From: Lachancea mirantina
Taxonomy: Eukaryota; Ascomycota; Saccharomycetes; Saccharomycetales; Saccharomycetaceae
NCBI GenBank assembly: GCA_900074745.1
Contig: LT598468.1
Location: 372,001 to 436,000, forward strand
Reading direction: 5' to 3'
DNA: 64,000 nt
Shown here: in pieces, positions 9,029-18,439 of the stretch
How positions within the stretch are numbered: position 1 is the first letter of the stretch
Layout of the letters: every line of letters starts with the position of its first letter
Program-made: the position numbers and the translations under genes
Notes under the pieces: generated by a model
Database searches by the model: none
Told to the model about the DNA's origin: nothing
Seen by the model: the letters and a program-made list of their open reading frames with translations, nothing else

Positions 9029-9474
9029 ATTTTTATATTTTTGTTACTTCCGGAAGTAGTAATATGTCAACATCTGAACTCGAGACAATGCTTCCTATTT
9101 TATTTATTTACTTTTTGCCGTTTTAGTCTTAGTTTACATCTCGCTGCCGCGATGCTTAGAAAGGAAGAGAGAGGTCGTAATTTACTCCATAACAACTTGA
9201 CGGTGGAAGATGGAAGGATCACCAGATAAACGAAAATTTTATATAGTTCTAGTCGTAGCACCTAAAAGCTGATTACTTGTAAATCCACGACTGTTAAAAT
9301 CGTCGCTCTTGAAACCGACTGTCATTTCGATCCAAAGCTAGGCCGCCGGTCACCAATTATCTCACCCTAGTCATTCCTTGCGCGCAGAGCCCAATCAAAT
9401 TGGACCCCTGTCGCTCACTTCCTTATTTTTCACATCGTCATTGATCAACAAATACCAACTCTCACTTAAGAAGC
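9029..9474. other. Upstream region of the wall-protein gene
   Basis: About 450 bp without a gene, between tRNA-His and the wall-protein start codon. It contains a perfect 14-bp palindrome TACTTCCGGAAGTA (9045-9058). No clear TATA box is seen close to the start codon. Confidence 0.6.
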
Positions 9475-10320
9475 ATGCAGGTCAAAGGTCTTTTGCCACT
9501 ATGTGTCTCCAGTGCCCTTATAGGAGCCCAGGGTGTTGCAGCCGATGAACAAACAACGACGCTTACGTCGACAATCATCACGTACACGACGAGCTACGAC
9601 GCACAGGAGAAAGCTCTGCGGATGGCTTCAAGTTCGAGTTTTGAATCGGAAGTGTCGGCCAGCTCCGCTAGTGTTGCGAGTGAAGCAAGTGCATCGAGTG
9701 AAGCAAGTGTGCAATCGATTTTGTCTGCGTCTTCCGCGTCAGTTGCTTCGCAATCAGCCGCAAGAATCGCTTCTTTGAGCTCTGCTTCCATTGCGTCTGC
9801 GTCTTCTGCGTCTTCTGCGTCTTCTGCGTCTGTTGCTTCAAGAAGCCTTTTGTCTGTTGCGTCCGCCTCTTCAGTTGCAAGCGTGCTTACGGCAAGCGAG
9901 CTATCTGCATCGCAAGCGTTTTCTTTGAGTTCTGTGAGCTCTGTCAGTGCAGCTAGCGTCGCTAGCTCCAAATCCGTCGAGTCTGTTCTTTCAGTTTCTA
10001 GACTGAACGCTTCTACTGCTTCCTTTCCCTCTGCGTCGACCATCGCTTCAATTACTTCGACTGTCTCTCAAAACAGCAGCAGCAGCTTAACTTTCGACCT
10101 ACCAAGACCTTCGGCTCTATTAGCCATTGCCTCTTTGAACGGAACAGAAGGCGCAGCAAGCACATCAGCGGTTACCACAGGTTCTCCTGTATCGAGCTCT
10201 GTTTCCGCTGGTAACTCGTCGCAAGCGTCTACGCAAAAGAGTCACGGCGCCGGAGCAGTTCTCAAATTCAACGGCCATTTACTTGGTGTCGCAGCTGGTG
10301 CCGTTTTGGGCTTATTGTAA
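9475..10320 (+). CDS. Ser/Ala-rich GPI-anchored cell-wall protein (predicted)
   Basis: A 281-aa secreted protein of simple composition. Residues 1-23 form a signal peptide (hydrophobic LLPLCVSSALIGA core, then GVAADE). The body, residues 50-190, is dominated by Ser and Ala in short SASS/ASVAS units, offering many O-mannosylation sites. Residues 190-255 are Ser/Thr-rich with a few NXS/T sequons. The C-terminus (SHGAGAVLKFNGHLLGVAAGAVLGLL) has the small-residue site plus hydrophobic tail of a GPI signal. This architecture is typical of yeast wall mannoproteins of the CCW12/SED1/TIR sort, but no specific ortholog is recognised. Repetitive GCNTCN codons make it prone to length change. The opposite strand is open for 149 codons purely as a composition shadow. 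Confidence 0.8.
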   Translation: MQVKGLLPLCVSSALIGAQGVAADEQTTTLTSTIITYTTSYDAQEKALRMASSSSFESEVSASSASVASEASASSEASVQSILSASSASVASQSAARIASLSSASIASASSASSASSASVASRSLLSVASASSVASVLTASELSASQAFSLSSVSSVSAASVASSKSVESVLSVSRLNASTASFPSASTIASITSTVSQNSSSSLTFDLPRPSALLAIASLNGTEGAASTSAVTTGSPVSSSVSAGNSSQASTQKSHGAGAVLKFNGHLLGVAAGAVLGLL

Positions 10321-10731
10321 TCGCCAATCTATTCATGAATCTCTAAGGCAATGATGCGATATCCCAGTCGCATTGTGTAATTTCTGTAAAACTATTGATC
10401 TTTCTGAACCTAATACAAACGATGTTTCTAGCTGAATTTGATTTATAGTGCTTGGCAATTTGCAAGACAGCGTCGCGTCTTCTTACCTGTAGCAGGCAAA
10501 TAGGTAATCAATCAACTTCGAAGGTCATAGAATCTGGTTCGTATTTTCGAAGCAGGAACATATCCACAGCGCTGACTGCTGTGGCTCGAAGATGACCGAA
10601 TTAACCACTTGCTAGGAAAAAATCTAGACTGCAAGCAATAACAGCGTAAATTGGCGACTCATCTATGAATGAAATCAGTGTATGCAATGGATTATTATAC
10701 ACACGCTATCAAATTGAAAAATTGATCAAAC
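10321..10731. other. Convergent 3' gap, nothing recognised
   Basis: About 410 bp between the stops of the wall-protein gene and RRP9. Only a loose inverted repeat around TTCGAA words (about 10517-10552) is visible; no RNA gene or ORF is supported. Confidence 0.5.
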
Positions 10732-12441
10732 TCAAAAATCGGTTTGTTCAATTACCGCAGAATATAGACCGTTGCGGGCGCCCGAAATGTGATGAATCCA
10801 TCTACCCAGTCTATGCTCTTTTGCAACGCTGGCCAAGACTCTTAGGGTCTCGCGGCCATGCTTGCCACTTTCAACGACTTGAATTTTCGTAACTACGCCT
10901 TGGCACCTTGCTAATTCGCCCAACAATTCAAACTCTCTCATTGTAGGAGCTATTTTCCATACCTTCAAAACGCCGTTCCATGAACCAGAGACAAATACGT
11001 TGGAGTAAGGTATGGCATGCAACGCCGTTATCCAGTAAGGTCTTGTCAACGCTTTCTCCTGAAGCTGAGTTTCACACATACTTTGGTCGCGCTCCGCTGA
11101 TATTGTCTGACATTCAGGTAAGGGAATTATTCCGTGGGCAATTCTTTGCGTGAACAAAGGCTTTTTCTTGCTCATAGACCACAGAGCTATGTTTCCGTTG
11201 TCAGAGCCAGTCACAAAATGTGAATCGTCTATCATCGAAACACAATCAATGCTCCCTTCCCCATAAAACATCGGGGCTTCAGAAACCTCGTAAGTCTGAT
11301 CGAGTTCTCCGTTCGCTTCTTCTGCAGCCTGATTTTTCAACCATTTTTTACGCAACCTTTCGGGATCATCTCCACCTCTGAAAGTCAGCCTTGTTTCATC
11401 GGCAATCTTCCAAAGCATGGCTGTGCGATCTCTAGAACCGACTGTAACGCAGCGCTCAGCACTGAGCGCTGATATGTCAACCACAACATCCTGATGACCA
11501 TACAGAATTTCAAGTTGTGAAAATTGGTTAATGGAGAAAGTGCGGATTTTATAATCGGCGCATGATGCATATAGCTGATCAGTATTTTTCCTAAAAGCGA
11601 GCCCAAGCACTTCACCTCGACGATCCTTAGTGGGCAATACCTTGACGGGGGCCAAGGACTCTGTGCTCCAAACAATCAGCTTACGGTCTCTCCCGCCAGT
11701 GACCACGTAATTCCCATCAGGAGACGCTGCGATTGCTAAAATTTCATCGTAATGACCTTCGGTTGTATTGTCGTATTCAGAGTTTCCCACCGGAGTGTAA
11801 CGACGTCCACCTTTAACGTACCTCAGTTTCTTGGGTCTCGAATTGAAATCGGTGACATCGTATTTCGTCAAAGTCATGTCTTTGCTCACCACGTAAGCGT
11901 AGATTCGGCTCTTACTCTTGCTTTTGGTTTCGAGGCTGAATTTGTTGATCTCGGGCTGATAACAGCTGAGTCCGGTGATGTTCTTTTCACCAACTCTCGT
12001 GAAAGACGTTTTGGCTTCAGATATCAGCAGTTTCTCACCAATGAATCGATAAACACGACCCTGTTGTTCAGCAACATCCAGCCGTAATCTTGACGCAATA
12101 ATATCCCTATCAAGATCTTTGGCATCGAAGTTGTTGAACTCATCTAGAGTTTCTTTGGTAGCTTTCTTATATTCCAGTCCCGTGACGATTTCATTGGCAT
12201 CCTCCTTCAGGTTCTCCAAATATTGTTTCGCCAAACGTCTTCTTTTGTCAGTAGCCGACTCGGCAGCAAACTCTTCGTCAGACTCTAGGATTTCTTCCTC
12301 CTCTCCTTCACCTGAATAACTTTCGTTATCGTTTTCCTCGTTTGATGAAGGTTCCGTTATTTCTTCATCGGCAATATCTGGGCTGCGCTGAACAGCTAAA
12401 CTGCGCTTCCTCTTCCGCAAGTTGTTACTCGAAGCCACCAT
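10732..12441 (-). CDS. RRP9: U3 snoRNP WD40 protein Rrp9
   Basis: Nucleolar U3 small nucleolar RNP component (human U3-55K ortholog) needed for 18S rRNA processing. The 569-aa protein (S. cerevisiae 573) has an acidic N-terminus (residues 25-65), then DKRRRLAKQYLENLK, which is conserved, then WD repeats from about residue 205 (EGHYDEILAIAASPDGNYVVTGGRDRKLIVW) to the end. The start is the ATG at 12441; the frame stays open upstream but has no earlier ATG. PAC and RRPE promoter boxes lie just upstream. Ortholog of YPR137W; S. cerevisiae also has it beside MEP3. Confidence 0.97.
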   Translation of the reverse strand: MVASSNNLRKRKRSLAVQRSPDIADEEITEPSSNEENDNESYSGEGEEEEILESDEEFAAESATDKRRRLAKQYLENLKEDANEIVTGLEYKKATKETLDEFNNFDAKDLDRDIIASRLRLDVAEQQGRVYRFIGEKLLISEAKTSFTRVGEKNITGLSCYQPEINKFSLETKSKSKSRIYAYVVSKDMTLTKYDVTDFNSRPKKLRYVKGGRRYTPVGNSEYDNTTEGHYDEILAIAASPDGNYVVTGGRDRKLIVWSTESLAPVKVLPTKDRRGEVLGLAFRKNTDQLYASCADYKIRTFSINQFSQLEILYGHQDVVVDISALSAERCVTVGSRDRTAMLWKIADETRLTFRGGDDPERLRKKWLKNQAAEEANGELDQTYEVSEAPMFYGEGSIDCVSMIDDSHFVTGSDNGNIALWSMSKKKPLFTQRIAHGIIPLPECQTISAERDQSMCETQLQEKALTRPYWITALHAIPYSNVFVSGSWNGVLKVWKIAPTMREFELLGELARCQGVVTKIQVVESGKHGRETLRVLASVAKEHRLGRWIHHISGARNGLYSAVIEQTDF

Positions 12442-12487
12442 AGTCCTTAACGGGGAAAACTTCAAGATGCTTCTTTAATGGTATCTA

Positions 12488-12496
12488 GCTCATCGC
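12488..12496 (-). promoter_or_regulatory. PAC box of RRP9
   Basis: GCTCATCGC on + reads GCGATGAGC on the minus strand, the PAC core (GCGATGAG) bound by Dot6/Tod6 in ribosome-biogenesis promoters. It is 47-55 bp upstream of the RRP9 start codon. Confidence 0.8.
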
Positions 12497-12508
12497 TTGA
12501 TTCTTGTC

Positions 12509-12519
12509 AAAATTTTTCA
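12509..12519 (-). promoter_or_regulatory. RRPE box of RRP9
   Basis: The minus strand reads TGAAAAATTTT, a perfect match to the ribosomal RNA processing element recognised by Stb3. It lies 12 bp upstream of the PAC box, the usual PAC/RRPE pairing of ribosome-biogenesis genes. Confidence 0.8.
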
Positions 12520-12681
12520 ATGGTGGAGCTTGAAAACGAGTCACGTGAACATCGAGTTTTCTAATATCTGAGTAGCGAGTGAGTAACCGTTGAATACGTC
12601 GATGAGAATTAGTGCTTACATGGCCTGTGTTCACTTAGAGCTATTGTTCGTCCAGAGCTAGGACTTGTTATGGCATTATAT

Positions 12682-15330
12682 TCAACCACGTGAATTTAGT
12701 TGTTCTTCAAATCTTGCTTCTTGCATTGCCCTCACTTTGTCTACCAGCGTCATTAATTCTGCGCGTTCTGCGATTTTAATTGCTGCCGTTAGGGCCTTGT
12801 CCTGCTTCAATTCTTTCGCCAACGAAGAGGCTTTTCCTACGTCCTGACTGGAACACGCAGATGCAAATAAACGCAGTAACGATTTATCATATGCCCCTGC
12901 AAGTGCGTTAAGAACTCTGTCCTCATCCCCGTACAATTGACCGTCATGCTCCAAAGTATCCGCAAGCAATTCACCTAGAATACGAGATCTGAGGAATTCT
13001 TCTTCGGCAACTACATCTGACGGTAAATTGACGTCCTCGGCGTTGTCAGGTTGAGATGCTGCTTCTTTCTCTTTCACTATAACGGGTATCCTCACTTCCA
13101 TCTCAGACGGCAGTGGAAGAGGAAAATCCGGCCAGGCATTGCGTCCTTTGACCAAAATGTGACTTAAAATATGATGTGTAAGACCAAGTGGCCAGACGCG
13201 AACGTCATCGACGTTTTTACCGCCAGAACGTCTCCACACCTCAAAGCTCGAATCCATGAGAGGGATCCACTTCGTCTGAACTGTATTTCGCCATTTCGAC
13301 AAGACAAGAAGCACGTCGTCGGCACCAAACACACAGGGATCTCCATAAGTGGAGAAAAAGACACTTTTCAATCCTAGAGGGCTAAAATTGGGGAAAGTTT
13401 CGCCGAATTCGTCACCATTATCTATTTCAGAAGGTAGGGTTAGCGGAAGGGAACTCTCCTTGGCAAAAAAGTGGTCTCCAGTATCAGGATGCTGTTCAAA
13501 CAGGGAATAACTCAAGCCGTGATATGGAGAAAAATGTACACAGAAAATCCTGTAGCCTTGTGCCGCGACAGCAACAACTGGGGACATCTTTTCAATTCCA
13601 AGAGCAACCCCATAACTATTGAAAGTTCTCAAATACCCAAAAGAGGTACCTACAATCATTTTTTCAGCTGTAGCTGCGATGGCGGTTATTCGTTCAGATT
13701 CCTGAAGTGGGATCTTTTTAGTCCAGTTCGCAGTGAATTGATTGTGTTGCCTGTAGTGGAGAATGCCCAATTTAGATTGCGCAAATAGAGCACCGTTTTC
13801 GGTTAATGAGCAAACGTCATAACCGGTTAAGTCCTCAAAATGATATTCCTTGAAACGACTCAAGTCAAAGAAGGATATGGTGATAGTATTATGCGACGAA
13901 GCGTATCCTTCTTCTCCCCGTACGCACCATGCGTAACCAATGGTATTCATAGTGAGATATCGTCTGTCTGAGGTGCCAAATGGAGTAGCGCCTGGTGAAA
14001 AGGGCCTATAACGAAATTTGGTATTCCGTGTTGATACTGTTGTTGGAACCAAGGTAGGGAGGGCGTGGTCCTTTTTGCGTTTTTTGGGATTAACGTAACC
14101 GGCGCCGTCATCGTCATCTATAAAATTATCATCATCGTAATGAAATCGCGTACCTTTGGCAGCTACATCTTCTTCATCTGTAAAAAGATTTTGAGAGTTT
14201 CTGCTACCTTCTTCATTGTCATTATTCTCGGCTTTGCCGTTGAGAGCTTTCGTAGCTTCGAATCCAGATTCTTCTTCATCGGACGAGACGAAAAGCCCTC
14301 CAAGCTGGTCAATTACTTGTGGTGATTTTTTGGCCACGTTTTTGATTGTGACAATGTCACCGGCCCAGGTGCCCAGTATTATATCGAGGTGATCATCTGG
14401 TTGTAGTCGCCAGCACAAATTCGTAGTTTTATAGCCAAGGTCTTTAGAAAATGCGACATCTCCGGTCTCGACTCTCCATACAACCAGGTGGTTATTCAGA
14501 TCTATGGCCGCTAGAAATTCTCCACTCTGGGGACTGTACTTGAGATCTGTGAAAAGCGACTTTGATGCGACTGGCGAAGTTAAGGACCTCATAAGGGAAT
14601 ACTCGCCGATGTTGAATATCTTGACGGATTTATCATTGCATGGCATTGCCAAGTGCTGACCTCTGGGGTGCCATTCAACTTTTGTTGAGATTCTGTTGTC
14701 GTCGCAGTACTCGGGGTCTTCGTACTCGTCGTTAGTTTGGGCAGAATCTCCATTGGCCTGAGAATCGAAGTCGTCGTTAAAAAATCTCGGAGCAAGGTAC
14801 TTCTCGAGCTTGTGAATGTGATGCGGTTCTGCAGATGCCATGGAGAGAAATTGTACATCACCGTTTACAAATGAAAGTGCCAAGATACTCATCACGCCAT
14901 TGTAAGTCACATTCGAAACCTGGTCTTCCGTCTGCATTTTGCCTCTTTTCGCGTCCTGCGACAGATCAAGAACCGCAATTTCAAGATCGTCGCCTGCAAT
15001 AACGGCCATTTTACCATTATGCGCTAGAGCACAGTCTCGCTCGGGTAGTGTAGATCTATGCAGGAGCTTGTAATCCCCCTCTTGCAACCCATACATATGC
15101 ACATCGCCCTTCAAGGACGTGACAATGCAACTGGTAGGTGAGAGAGGGCTCAAAGAAGTCGGGTTCGAACAAATCTCTAGCACTTCTGGTTCTTCATCGG
15201 GCGCATTTAACGGCAAGATTTTTGTCAGGCCATGCTTGTTGACTGCGAAAAGATGGTTACCATCGGGAGACAACTGTACCGACGTCTTACCGCCCGAGCT
15301 GAACACGGATTTTTCGACTACCAAAGCCAT
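12682..15330 (-). CDS. CTF4: Replisome hub protein Ctf4 (And-1)
   Basis: Trimeric adaptor linking CMG helicase and Pol alpha-primase, needed for sister-chromatid cohesion; ortholog of YPR135W. I place the start at the ATG at 15330: MALVVEKSVFSSGGKTSVQL aligns with the S. cerevisiae N-terminus, giving 882 aa (S. cerevisiae 927). An in-frame ATG at 15432 would add 34 residues with no counterpart, and that stretch contains two MCB promoter boxes. The N-terminal half carries WD40 repeats and an acidic linker (IDDDDGAGYV) lies near residue 400. The SepB beta-propeller follows (FSPGATPFGTSDRRYLTMN), with the helical client-binding domain at the C-terminus (EEEFLRSRILGELLADTLEHDG). Confidence 0.96.
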   Translation of the reverse strand: MALVVEKSVFSSGGKTSVQLSPDGNHLFAVNKHGLTKILPLNAPDEEPEVLEICSNPTSLSPLSPTSCIVTSLKGDVHMYGLQEGDYKLLHRSTLPERDCALAHNGKMAVIAGDDLEIAVLDLSQDAKRGKMQTEDQVSNVTYNGVMSILALSFVNGDVQFLSMASAEPHHIHKLEKYLAPRFFNDDFDSQANGDSAQTNDEYEDPEYCDDNRISTKVEWHPRGQHLAMPCNDKSVKIFNIGEYSLMRSLTSPVASKSLFTDLKYSPQSGEFLAAIDLNNHLVVWRVETGDVAFSKDLGYKTTNLCWRLQPDDHLDIILGTWAGDIVTIKNVAKKSPQVIDQLGGLFVSSDEEESGFEATKALNGKAENNDNEEGSRNSQNLFTDEEDVAAKGTRFHYDDDNFIDDDDGAGYVNPKKRKKDHALPTLVPTTVSTRNTKFRYRPFSPGATPFGTSDRRYLTMNTIGYAWCVRGEEGYASSHNTITISFFDLSRFKEYHFEDLTGYDVCSLTENGALFAQSKLGILHYRQHNQFTANWTKKIPLQESERITAIAATAEKMIVGTSFGYLRTFNSYGVALGIEKMSPVVAVAAQGYRIFCVHFSPYHGLSYSLFEQHPDTGDHFFAKESSLPLTLPSEIDNGDEFGETFPNFSPLGLKSVFFSTYGDPCVFGADDVLLVLSKWRNTVQTKWIPLMDSSFEVWRRSGGKNVDDVRVWPLGLTHHILSHILVKGRNAWPDFPLPLPSEMEVRIPVIVKEKEAASQPDNAEDVNLPSDVVAEEEFLRSRILGELLADTLEHDGQLYGDEDRVLNALAGAYDKSLLRLFASACSSQDVGKASSLAKELKQDKALTAAIKIAERAELMTLVDKVRAMQEARFEEQLNSRG

Positions 15331-15879
15331 TGGTTCCGCTCTTAGGATGCGTTGGTGTAGATGGTTAAGGTCAATGTCCTTGACGCGTCTTTTTTTCTGA
15401 AAAAGACGCGTAAGGGCATGTACAAAGCTCATCGCCAATATATAACAAAGACGCTTTCACACATGACGAATACATGAAACCTCTGACATAGTGCATGCAG
15501 AGCAATGCAGGACAGTAGTCTGTAGGTCCACCTTTTACATCTCTGAATAGCCGAATTTAAGCTAACTGTGAGGGTTATTTTACACTCAAAATATTTCACT
15601 CTTTTGAACTAAAAACTTTGGTATTGAAGACTTAAAGAAACCTCACAGGGACTATGCTTATCTTCCCCGGTACCCTTGAAAGAGATTAAAGATGCGAAGT
15701 AACTGCTGTTGGGACTTTGAAGCGTGCTGGACATGCCATTGAACACTAACTATTACCGCTACATGTCATCACTTTACACGAACTCATTTTAATATGATGA
15801 CTTTATTTACGATGGAAGAGAATAAGATTAAATGATATCAGTGAGGTGGCCAGCGCATCAAAGCGCGACCAATTAGAAC
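15331..15879. other. Divergent CTF4/COG2 promoter region
   Basis: About 550 bp between start codons. Apart from the MCB pair close to CTF4 I see no further conserved element and no gene. Confidence 0.6.
15383..15411. promoter_or_regulatory. Two MCB elements of CTF4
   Basis: ACGCGT at 15383-15388 and again at 15406-15411, 53-81 bp upstream of the chosen CTF4 start codon. ACGCGT is the MBF (Mbp1/Swi6) site that drives G1/S transcription of replication genes. Confidence 0.75.
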
Positions 15880-16698
15880 ATGGACATACTTGACGATACC
15901 TGGGAACTTCCGGTCACGAAAGATGTATCGAGGGCTCTCTTCACTGCCCTTGCCGAAGAAGAACAATTTGATCCAAGCAGATTTCTACTTGAGAACAATT
16001 TCCAGTACACTCCGTTGGACGCCCTAAAGCAGCAGCTGGAATTGCTGACCCACGAGATGGACGAGGCTCTGGTGACAGAGACGTGTGGCAGTTACGATCA
16101 GTTTGCTGATCTGTGTTCTCACTTCTCTGAACAAAATGAGACCAAACCGCAGTTGCAGAAAATTGGGCAGGACCTGACGCGGTTCCAGCAAAAACTGGCC
16201 CAAGTTGCCGAGGTTGATGTCCAGACCACGAAAGAGGTGCTGAGCGATACGTTGGACTATCTGCGCAACCTGGACGTGCTCCAGCGACAGTTGGACAACA
16301 ATCTAATGCTACAAGAACAGCTGTCGTTAGCGAAGCAGTTGTGCGAAGGACTCACCGCTATGGTGCGAGAAACGGAACTAGAGCCCGTTGTTTGCAGCGA
16401 ACTCCTCAAAGAACTCTACAAAGCGTTGGATGCTACAGACGCCGCGTTCCACCCTATAAACCACTTGGACTCACCTCTACTGAGATCCTTGCGGGACGAA
16501 CGCGAAGCCATTCTCGTCAGATTTCGAAGTTGCTTGCATGTAATGGTAGACCTTTGCACCAGTACCACTAATGAGTCACGTGACCAATACTCTAATGAGC
16601 CCTTATTACCTGTATTGGCAGCTATTTACAATGCTGAAAGGCGACAGAGCAATGCTGATGCTGAGGATGCTAGCACTGACGAGGCACTGAAACCCTGA
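15880..16698 (+). CDS. COG2: COG complex subunit 2
   Basis: Subunit of the conserved oligomeric Golgi tethering complex (lobe A), which recycles Golgi glycosylation enzymes by tethering retrograde vesicles. The 272-aa protein (S. cerevisiae 262) starts MDILDDTWELP and has the N-terminal pattern FLLENNFQYTPLDALKQQLELLTHEM, matching the S. cerevisiae FLAQNNFHYMPLDELIKEL region, followed by coiled-coil helices. The position directly before NUP57 matches YGR120C-YGR119C. Confidence 0.9.
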   Translation: MDILDDTWELPVTKDVSRALFTALAEEEQFDPSRFLLENNFQYTPLDALKQQLELLTHEMDEALVTETCGSYDQFADLCSHFSEQNETKPQLQKIGQDLTRFQQKLAQVAEVDVQTTKEVLSDTLDYLRNLDVLQRQLDNNLMLQEQLSLAKQLCEGLTAMVRETELEPVVCSELLKELYKALDATDAAFHPINHLDSPLLRSLRDEREAILVRFRSCLHVMVDLCTSTTNESRDQYSNEPLLPVLAAIYNAERRQSNADAEDASTDEALKP

Positions 16699-16868
16699 GC
16701 CGAATCTGCTTACACTTCGAGGATCACTACAGATATCTAGAACTGCATTTACGTACAAAACGACAATTCATATAAGAAATGGACTACACACTTAACGTGT
16801 GGAAGAGGAAAAGTTTTATGGGAAACAAGCACAACATCGACGAAAAGTGCAAGCTTGTGGACGATTCT

Positions 16869-17539
16869 ATGTTCAATTTTGGTGGGTCTGGGACACGCAC
16901 GGCGTCTAATAATACAAGTGGCTCTTTGTTTGGGAACAATGCTGCCGGTGGCGGTGGCGGAGGCCTGTCGTTTGGTCAAGGCTCGAGCGCTCAAACAACA
17001 GGGACTGGTGGAGGACTTTTCGGGCAGCAGAATACGACCATTAATGCCAATTCGTCCCTATTTGGTAACAACGCATCCGTAGCTGGCAATACTGGCGGGA
17101 CTGGGTTCTCTTTTGGTCAACAACAACCCCAGCAACAAAACTCACAGTCAGGCGGACTTTTTTCCGGGAGTAAAAACAATACTGGTGGTACAAGTCTTTT
17201 TGGTAACACGGGCTCTAATTTGAGTCAGGGTGGTGCGGCAGGTACCGGTACAGGTCTAGGATCAGGAGGTTTATTCGGTTCGAGCGCGGGTTCAGGATTT
17301 GGAAGCCAACAACAACAACAAGCACAACAACAGCCCACGGGTGGCACTGGTCTTTTTGGAAGCTCCATGGGCTCTCAGCAGGCTTCCCAACAGGTACAGA
17401 GTCAAGGCAACTCACTTTTTGGTAGTGGCACCGTGAAATCGACCCAGCCTACTTTTGGATGGTCTCAACCTGTTGGTGGAGGACAGTCCAACCAACAACA
17501 ACAACAGCTCACGCAGCTCCAACAACAGCAACTACGACA

Positions 17540-17572
<33 letters not shown>

Positions 17573-18389
17573 GATACAGCAAATACAACAGTCGAACTAC
17601 CCGTCCCAAATTCAAGAGCAGATCTTGAAATGTAAAGACTCGTGGGATCCAAGGTCGTCTAGGTCCAAGCTGAAAACTTTTGTTTATAACAAGGCCAATG
17701 AAACCGAGGCAATGTTCTATACAAAGCCGGCAGATGTATCACAGGAAGATTGGGACGACGCATTACTCCATAAATCGTCTCCGAGCATGATTCCCGTACA
17801 ATTACTTGGTTTCGAAGATCTCAATCAGCGCAATACTTTACAAAAAGAGCACGTTGCACAAGCACGTGTAATTCTAAATCAAGTACTTGAAAGGCTAACC
17901 CAGCTTTCTCAAAAACACGATCTAGACACAGCGACGAGAATATTGAAGGCTCAAGCAAGAAACGTTAAAATTCAGCAGCGCATTTTAAAACTTGGATCCA
18001 ATTTGGCTATCCTCAGGACAAAGGGTCTGCCACTTTCCGTCGGAGAAGAGAATATGTGGTCCCAATTTGACCAACTTCTCAAGCAAAGCAACGATCCAGC
18101 TGGTCTAGGTAAAAATAACGAACTCTGGGCTCGTTTGATAGTGCTGAAAGAGCGCGCTAAGACCATTTCAGATCATCTGGATAGCTCCCTTGTCGTAATG
18201 AGCGAGGGCAGCAACGGAATATTGAATGGTAAGGATGGACACGACGCCGAGGAGCAGCGCGTCAACGACGAAGCCGAACAGAGTATACAGAAAGTCGTCG
18301 AAGTACTAAAGAACCAGCAACGTGGACTCATCTATCTAAATGGTGTCTTAGAGAGCGATGATAAAGCACTGGCCAAATATGTCAAATAA
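16869..18389 (+). CDS. NUP57: FG nucleoporin Nup57
   Basis: Central-channel nucleoporin that forms the Nsp1-Nup57-Nup49 complex; ortholog of YGR119C. From the ATG at 16869 it is 506 aa and begins MFNFGGSG, like S. cerevisiae MFGFSGSN. An in-frame ATG at 16779 would add 30 charged residues of no family likeness. Residues 1-215 carry GLFG, FG and SLFG repeats in Gly/Asn/Gln spacers and bind transport receptors. A polyglutamine tract (CAA/CAG) covers about 215-250. The C-terminal half is the helical coiled-coil assembly domain. The polyQ run is a likely site of length variation. Confidence 0.95.
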
Positions 18390-18439
18390 AAATTCAGATC
18401 ATATTTGTAACTAAATAAATTAATCGCATACGACTACAA

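Noticed and set aside
9594-10043. 149-codon minus-strand frame rich in Ala, Asp, Glu and Thr
   Set aside because: Composition mirror of the Ser/Ala repeats of the wall-protein gene on the + strand.
16779-16868. 30-codon N-terminal extension of NUP57
   Set aside because: Charged residues of no FG character; the family begins at the MFxF start. Not fully excluded, since the ATG at 16779 has good context.
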